Source: Alteromonas sp. BMJM2
GTDB lineage: Bacteria > Pseudomonadota > Gammaproteobacteria > Enterobacterales > Alteromonadaceae
Length of the DNA: 64,000 nucleotides
Direction: 5' to 3'
NCBI RefSeq assembly: GCF_027257845.1
Contig: NZ_JAPVOT010000001.1
Location: forward strand, 1-64,000
Shown: positions 60,055-64,000 of the stretch, in pieces
Layout of the letters: each line of letters starts with the position of its first letter
Position numbering within the stretch: the first letter of the stretch is position 1
Program-made: the position numbers and the translations under genes
The notes under the pieces: generated by a model
Seen by the model: only the letters and a program-made list of their open reading frames with translations
What the model was told of the DNA's origin: nothing
Databases searched by the model: none

Positions 60055-63000
60055 AAATATTAACCCTGCGACTTAAAAACCTAAATGCCTTAAAAGGCGA
60101 GTGGAAGATAGATTTTACCCAGTCACCTTTTGTTGATAACGGTTTATTTGCCATTACCGGGCCAACCGGTGCGGGTAAAACCACATTGCTCGATGCCATC
60201 TGTTTAGCGCTTTATCATCAAACGCCTCGTTTAGGCACTATCTCTTCTACGGCGAACGATATTATGACTCGCGGCACGGCAGAGTGCTTGGCAGAGGTGG
60301 AGTTTGATATTAAAGGCAAAGCTTATCGTGCATTTTGGAGTATGCGCAGAGCGCGAGGCAAGGCCGATGGCAATTTGCAAAGTGCCGACGTTGAACTCGC
60401 CGAAGTAGACACTGGCAAAGTTCTAGCAACCCAGGTTCGACCTAAAAGTGATGAAGTAGAACGACTTACTGGGCTTAACTTTGACCGCTTTACTAAGTCG
60501 ATGATGCTGTCTCAAGGCGACTTTGCGGCATTTTTGAATGCTAATGAAAATGACAGAGCCGAGCTATTAGAAGAGCTCACGGGAACAGAAATTTACGGTC
60601 AAATTTCCCAAGCGGTGCATGCCCAATTTTCTGAGGCTAAACAAAAAAAGAAAGACTTTGGGTTAATGCTAGAGGGCGTAACCCTGCTTAGCGAACATGA
60701 AACTCAGACGCTAAACGATGAACTCACACAGACCAAACAACACATTGCTGATTTATCTGCAGAGCTTCACGTATTGCACCAGCAAAAGCAGTGGCAAGAT
60801 GCAGTTAAAGAAAATGAACACGCCGTAAACGAGGCGCAAAATTTACAAAAAACAGCGCAGAGTGACGCAGACGAGGCAAAAAGTAAGCTGGATAAATTAG
60901 CGCAAAGTGAACCTGCCGAGGTGCTACGAGTTCCTTACTTTAAATATAAATCGATTCAAGATGACGTGACTGTTTATGAGGGGAGACTGAAAGAAAAAGA
61001 ACAGCAGTTACCTCATGCTCAGGCAGCATGCAGCGAGGCGCAACAATCTGTCGCGCAGGCCGAGGAAGCGCTGAAAGAAGCAAAGACTCATAATATTCGC
61101 CTTGAAGAACGCATCAATAATCATGTGTTGCCGATAGATAATAAAATTCAGCAGACCACAGACACACTGAGCGAGTTAACCAATACAATATCAACGTTAA
61201 CGGAATCTCTTGGTGAGCAAGCGCAAGAAAAGTCGCGAATTGAAAAGGCTTTTTCTCAGCAGCGCGCGCTTAAAGAAGAATTATCGTCTTACTTACAGTC
61301 GCACAGGCACATTGGCAATATTGCTGAGCACATAAGCGGCTGGAGCGAATCTGCCCTAGGCATAAATAACGAACGAGGACTAATAAACTCGTGGGTAGCT
61401 AAGCGCAATGACAGTGCCCACACGTTAAGTCAGCTATCAGAAAAGGTAAGCCAGCGCTTTGATGAAGTATCAAAATTTACTGTAGAAAGTGAAGGGCTAA
61501 GCGAGCAAGTGGAGAGCTATCAACATGCACTTAACTTGCTGTTAAATGGTAATGAAAAAGCAACACTAAGTGATGAAGTTGCAGTAAAGCTTAAACACTG
61601 GGATAACATTATTCAGTGCGACCATTTGCAGCAACAATATAAAGCATTTACTGATGATCTGAATAGTATTGCGACAGGTGATGAAGCTCGCAATAACGAA
61701 AAAGCGACGCAAAAAGCCAAGCGCGATAGTTTGGTGGATGACTACAAAAATACGAAAGCAAGATTAAAAGACATCGATGAGATCATATCGCTGAACAACG
61801 AGGTAGCGCATTTACGTGCTCAACTTAATGACGGCGAGGCGTGCCCTGTATGCGGTGCAAATGAACACAAAGTAGACTCGGTAAATATTGATGTGCCCGC
61901 AACAGTGCAAAAGCGAGATGCTCTCAAAAAACAGTTAGAAGATATAGAGCAAGAGGGCACAAAAGCCAAAGACGCACTAGCAAAAGCAGAGATGGCTATT
62001 GAGCAAGCCCTTGTAAATAAAAACGCCATAACAGAGCGGTTAGAAAAAATAAAAGTGCAGTGGCAACAGCAGCAAGAAGTGATTAGTCACGCCATCGACT
62101 CAGCGTTTAGCGAAATACCGGTTGAAGACAACGCTCAATTTACACGCTTTAGTAACGCATACAAAGCGCGTATCGACTCTCTCAATAGGCAGTTAAAAGA
62201 TATTGAGCGGGCGGAGCAACAGTTAACCGACGAAAAAGCCAAGCACCACAATGCACAGCGTGAGCTATCAAATGCAAATGGTGAGCACCAGTTACTGTTA
62301 CAGCAACAGCAAAACGTGCAGGCATCCATTGCTGAGCTGGAAAAAGATATTGAGCAAAAACAGCGAGCACTCGATGAAAAAGAAAGCGCACTAATTGCAA
62401 CTATAGCCGACGTTATTCGAGATAATGTGAATACTGCTGGCGCTACTATTTCTTGTGCTACTACTGCTGGCGCTAACACCTCTGGCCCTAGCACTTCTGG
62501 TGTTAACACTGTTGAAGGTAAGCACACTGAAGTCGAGTTTGATGCTCCCGAACCTCAACACTTAACCCAATGGTTAAAAGAAAAGGCCGACGCACTTAAC
62601 GATTATAAAGCTAAGCAGCATGAGCTTGAATTACTGTTGCCAAGCATTTATACCTTTAACGAGAATCTCGCCACGCTTACCCGCGACATAGCGACTTATC
62701 AGCAGCAGTTGAACGACAATGCAGAAAAGGTGAAGCAATATGAAGATTCCCTGTCGTCATTACACGCTAAACGACAGGAGGTATTTCCTGAGCAAAGCAT
62801 CACAACAGTGCGACAAACCGCCACTGAAAACATAGAGCGCATCGAGAAGCAGTTAACTGAATTTCGAGCTAAGCAGCAGAGCGCCAATAACACTGCCGCT
62901 CGCCTAGATGCGGAAAAAGAGCAGCTTATCGAGCAGTTAACTGCTAAACGAGGGCAGCTTGATATTGCTCGTAGTGATTTTGAAAGCCTGCTTACTAAAA

Positions 63001-63887
63001 GCCCCTTCGAAAGCGAAGAGGCCTTTACTCAATCGCTACTTGATGAAGAAACCCGAGAGCAGCTTGTTGCGCTTAAGCATTCGATTACGCAAAAGCTGCA
63101 ACATGCTGAGTTACTGGTGGCTAATGCAGTTGCACAGCAAGAAAAGCTTGTAGCGAACGAGAGTGCTCAGCACTGGCAGCAGTTGCTTGATGAACACGGG
63201 CCGCTGCAGGTTAGCGAGAATATAGCTGAGAAAAATGAGCGTAAAGACGGGTTGTTGTCCTCTCAAGGTAAAATAGCTCAGCAGTTAGCAGCCAATGCAC
63301 AGGCACAAGAAAAACAGCAGAAATTAATAGAGGAAATGGCGCGTTTTGAGGCCTATTACGACGATATTACGTACTTACATTCATTAATTGGTTCTGCCAG
63401 TGGCGATAAGTTTAGGCGCTTTGCTCAAGGCCTTACGCTAGATAACTTAGTTGTGCTGGCCAATCAGCAGCTTGATAAGTTACACGGGCGTTATCAATTA
63501 ATTCGCAAAGAAAATGAAGGCCTAGGGCTCAGCGTAGTTGATACTTGGCAAGGCGATGTATTACGAGATACGAAAACTTTGTCTGGGGGCGAAAGCTTTC
63601 TGGTTAGCTTGGCGCTCGCACTCTCTTTGTCTGATTTGGTAAGTTTTAAAACCAGTATCGACTCCCTGTTCTTAGATGAAGGGTTTGGCACACTAGATGC
63701 TGAAACCTTAGATGTGGCCTTAGATGCACTTGATAATCTCAATGCTAGCGGCAAAATGATAGGTGTTATCAGCCATATCGAGGCAATGAAAGAGCGTATT
63801 CCTACTCAGTTAAAGGTAATAAAGCGAAACGGCGTAGGTTTGAGTGCATTAGAAAAGCAGTATGCTATCGAAAACGTGACAGCCTAA
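60051..63887 (+). CDS. sbcC: Exonuclease subunit SbcC
   Basis: Rad50-type ATPase of 1278 residues. Walker A is GPTGAGKTT near residues 38-46; long coiled coils flank the zinc hook CPVCG (Cys598 and Cys601). The C-terminal half ATPase has LSGGESFLVSLALALSLS and LFLDEGFGTLD near residues 1180-1220. A Thr/Ala/Ser/Gly-rich insertion near residues 793-825 (encoded by 62427-62520) interrupts the second coiled coil and looks repeat-derived. ATG 60051 overlaps the sbcD stop (GTGA frame overlap of four bases). The complex processes DNA double-strand ends and hairpins and can restrict palindromic DNA. Confidence 0.95.
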   Translation: MKILTLRLKNLNALKGEWKIDFTQSPFVDNGLFAITGPTGAGKTTLLDAICLALYHQTPRLGTISSTANDIMTRGTAECLAEVEFDIKGKAYRAFWSMRRARGKADGNLQSADVELAEVDTGKVLATQVRPKSDEVERLTGLNFDRFTKSMMLSQGDFAAFLNANENDRAELLEELTGTEIYGQISQAVHAQFSEAKQKKKDFGLMLEGVTLLSEHETQTLNDELTQTKQHIADLSAELHVLHQQKQWQDAVKENEHAVNEAQNLQKTAQSDADEAKSKLDKLAQSEPAEVLRVPYFKYKSIQDDVTVYEGRLKEKEQQLPHAQAACSEAQQSVAQAEEALKEAKTHNIRLEERINNHVLPIDNKIQQTTDTLSELTNTISTLTESLGEQAQEKSRIEKAFSQQRALKEELSSYLQSHRHIGNIAEHISGWSESALGINNERGLINSWVAKRNDSAHTLSQLSEKVSQRFDEVSKFTVESEGLSEQVESYQHALNLLLNGNEKATLSDEVAVKLKHWDNIIQCDHLQQQYKAFTDDLNSIATGDEARNNEKATQKAKRDSLVDDYKNTKARLKDIDEIISLNNEVAHLRAQLNDGEACPVCGANEHKVDSVNIDVPATVQKRDALKKQLEDIEQEGTKAKDALAKAEMAIEQALVNKNAITERLEKIKVQWQQQQEVISHAIDSAFSEIPVEDNAQFTRFSNAYKARIDSLNRQLKDIERAEQQLTDEKAKHHNAQRELSNANGEHQLLLQQQQNVQASIAELEKDIEQKQRALDEKESALIATIADVIRDNVNTAGATISCATTAGANTSGPSTSGVNTVEGKHTEVEFDAPEPQHLTQWLKEKADALNDYKAKQHELELLLPSIYTFNENLATLTRDIATYQQQLNDNAEKVKQYEDSLSSLHAKRQEVFPEQSITTVRQTATENIERIEKQLTEFRAKQQSANNTAARLDAEKEQLIEQLTAKRGQLDIARSDFESLLTKSPFESEEAFTQSLLDEETREQLVALKHSITQKLQHAELLVANAVAQQEKLVANESAQHWQQLLDEHGPLQVSENIAEKNERKDGLLSSQGKIAQQLAANAQAQEKQQKLIEEMARFEAYYDDITYLHSLIGSASGDKFRRFAQGLTLDNLVVLANQQLDKLHGRYQLIRKENEGLGLSVVDTWQGDVLRDTKTLSGGESFLVSLALALSLSDLVSFKTSIDSLFLDEGFGTLDAETLDVALDALDNLNASGKMIGVISHIEAMKERIPTQLKVIKRNGVGLSALEKQYAIENVTA
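62427..62520 (+). repeat. Low-complexity repeat stretch inside sbcC
   Basis: Degenerate units of about 15-18 bases with ACTGCTGGCGCTA-like cores encode T-A-G-A/T-S-G-type residues. It stays in frame. It lies in the descending coiled-coil arm, outside both ATPase halves and the zinc hook. Confidence 0.6.
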
Positions 63888-63996
63888 GGTTGTATTTGTT
63901 AAGGCGAGTTACGCTACACTGTTGGTATGCATAGTGTTAAACGCTTTTGGCTTAAGGGCTAAAAGGTAAAGAGCTTAAAAGATAAAAAGGATAAAC

Positions 63997-64000
63997 ATGA
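63997..64000 (+). CDS. Start of a gene cut by the right edge
   Basis: ATG at 63997-63999 lies four bases after AAGGAT and is the last readable codon. It may be the next gene after sbcC. No product can be named. Confidence 0.35.

Overview
The window looks like a chromosomal segment of a marine gammaproteobacterium, most likely Alteromonas or a close relative. The basis is gene content and gene order (metK beside tkt-epd-pgk; ppk1-ppx next to a pst cluster with very long permeases; yigZ, ygjP and UPF0231 together), a visibly mid-40s percent GC core, and many secreted peptidases. No rRNA, tRNA, CRISPR array or complete insertion sequence was seen. The genus is an inference from memory, not the result of a search.

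Layout. Positions 1-5400 are AT-rich and accessory: a small membrane protein, a serine recombinase with an inverted-repeat cluster at its start, an Mrr-type nuclease protein, a winged-helix regulator between two inverted repeats, and a periplasmic solute-binding protein. From about 5.4 kb the core begins: a DEDDh exonuclease, metK (preceded by four tandem MetJ-like boxes), then tkt-epd-pgk and a class I aldolase, giving a pentose-phosphate/glycolysis block. Next come an S9 peptidase, a DUF418 membrane protein, a degraded S9 C-terminal fragment and a Tricorn-type protease. Positions 21.7-33.2 kb form a phosphate block: ppx and ppk1 on the minus strand, a GcvR-like ACT protein, then pstC-pstA-pstB-phoU and a Pit transporter on the plus strand. 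Candidate Pho boxes lie before ppk1 and pit.

Positions 33.3-41 kb carry stress functions: tandem UspA, OxyR, a small protein phosphatase overlapping a hemolysin III homologue, the divergent ohrR/ohr pair with two palindromic operators, and an M1 aminopeptidase. Positions 41.4-46.3 kb hold a four-gene operon (secreted small protein, HlyD-type adaptor, MacB/LolD-type ATPase, FtsX-type permease) preceded by five copies of a heptanucleotide repeat. Then follow a CDF transporter, an alpha/beta hydrolase, and the overlapping yigZ-ygjP-yacL operon.

Positions 50.8-55.7 kb look accessory again: hipBA, and divergently a helix-turn-helix gene whose reading frame has no ATG, GTG or TTG start but a strong Shine-Dalgarno before ATT codons. 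A small membrane protein, a DUF3754/TMEM143-like protein and a SRPBCC protein follow. The window closes with an AI-2E/PerM permease, a secreted adenosine deaminase-like enzyme and sbcD-sbcC.

The most unusual items are the ATT-start gene with its double palindromic promoter, the recombinase/Mrr/winged-helix island, the repeat-preceded export operon, and the duplicated peptidase fragment. None can be called a new system from sequence reading alone.
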